A stretch of DNA of 11,273 nt, from contig CAZYXV010000068.1 of assembly GCA_964651475.1 (NCBI GenBank), positions 1-11,273 on the forward strand, read 5' to 3'. Of the stretch, positions 11,183 through 11,273 are shown piece after piece. The notes beneath the pieces are model-generated. The model ran no database searches, had not been told where the DNA came from, and saw only the letters and a program-made list of their open reading frames with translations. The translations under genes were made by a program, and so were the position numbers. This stretch comes from JBGSMF01 sp964651475 (GTDB taxonomy: Bacteria > Chloroflexota > Anaerolineae > Fen-1058). Each line of letters starts with the position of its first letter. Position 1 is the first letter of the stretch.

Positions 11183-11273
11183 GTGTGGGCGTAAAAGTTG
11201 CGAACGCAATGTAAATCGGGCCGGGCGTGCTGCCGCCCCTGGGAACAGGGTACAGCACCCAGGGGGTTGGGGC
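11178..11273 (-). CDS. Possible C-terminal tail of a gene entering from beyond the window
   Basis: The minus strand is open from the window edge to TGA at 11180-11178. It gives 31 residues rich in Pro, Thr and Gly, with VLYPVPRGGSTPGP and ending ATFTPTP. Pro/Thr-rich ends are common in exported proteins of this kind of organism, but the stretch is only 96 bp and other frames are also open, so coding status is uncertain. No function can be given. Confidence 0.3.
   Translation of the reverse strand, partial: APTPWVLYPVPRGGSTPGPIYIAFATFTPTP

Noticed and set aside
1..11273. CRISPR array, prophage, toxin-antitoxin or defence system
   Set aside because: No regularly spaced repeats, phage or nuclease/NTPase defence genes were seen. 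The 22-aa/69-aa pair lacks toxin-antitoxin signatures.

Overview
The window looks like a GC-rich stretch of chromosome from an environmental bacterium. My best guess is Chloroflexota (Anaerolineae-like). That guess rests on the style of the secreted zinc protease with its short C-terminal FLPVIAR tail, the multidomain soluble histidine kinase, the EF-G-like paralogue and the numerous short hairpin repeats. No rRNA or other marker gene is present, so this is inference. There is no tRNA, rRNA, CRISPR array or transposase gene.

Layout. Positions 1-1137 (+) hold the end of an MFS transporter cut by the window edge. It converges on an EF-G-like GTPase (1161-3248, -), and the two genes share a perfect 14-bp hairpin terminator. 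The EF-G-like gene and a hybrid histidine kinase (3327-5462, +) diverge from a 78-bp region with two recognisable promoters whose -10/start regions mirror each other. The kinase overlaps an OmpR-type response regulator (5459-6205, +) by ATGA, and a terminator closes this two-gene signalling operon. Next is a secreted HExxH zinc protease (6378-8033, +). It converges, across a hairpin-rich REP-like element, on a membrane site-2 protease of family M50 (8177-9331, -). Upstream of that is an RpiR/SIS-type regulator (9544-10416, -) with its own promoter and a tandem operator-like repeat.

The right end (10447-11273) is accessory and mostly non-coding. It contains a candidate small structured RNA behind a good sigma-70-like promoter, a 69-codon ORF preceded by a 22-codon ORF on the minus strand, and the possible tail of another gene running off the window.

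The strongest unexpected signal is a family of 92-bp miniature inverted-repeat elements (MITE-like). Two full copies (9384-9475 and 10565-10656, opposite orientations) have 12-bp terminal inverted repeats, two internal hairpins and perfect 8-bp flanking duplications (TAATATAA and CTATAATC). Both sit in AT-rich, TATAA-containing targets next to promoters. A third, truncated relative lies at about 11131-11182. A second observation is a hairpin that would mask the ribosome-binding site of the 69-codon ORF and that begins just after the stop codon of the 22-codon ORF, as expected for translational coupling.
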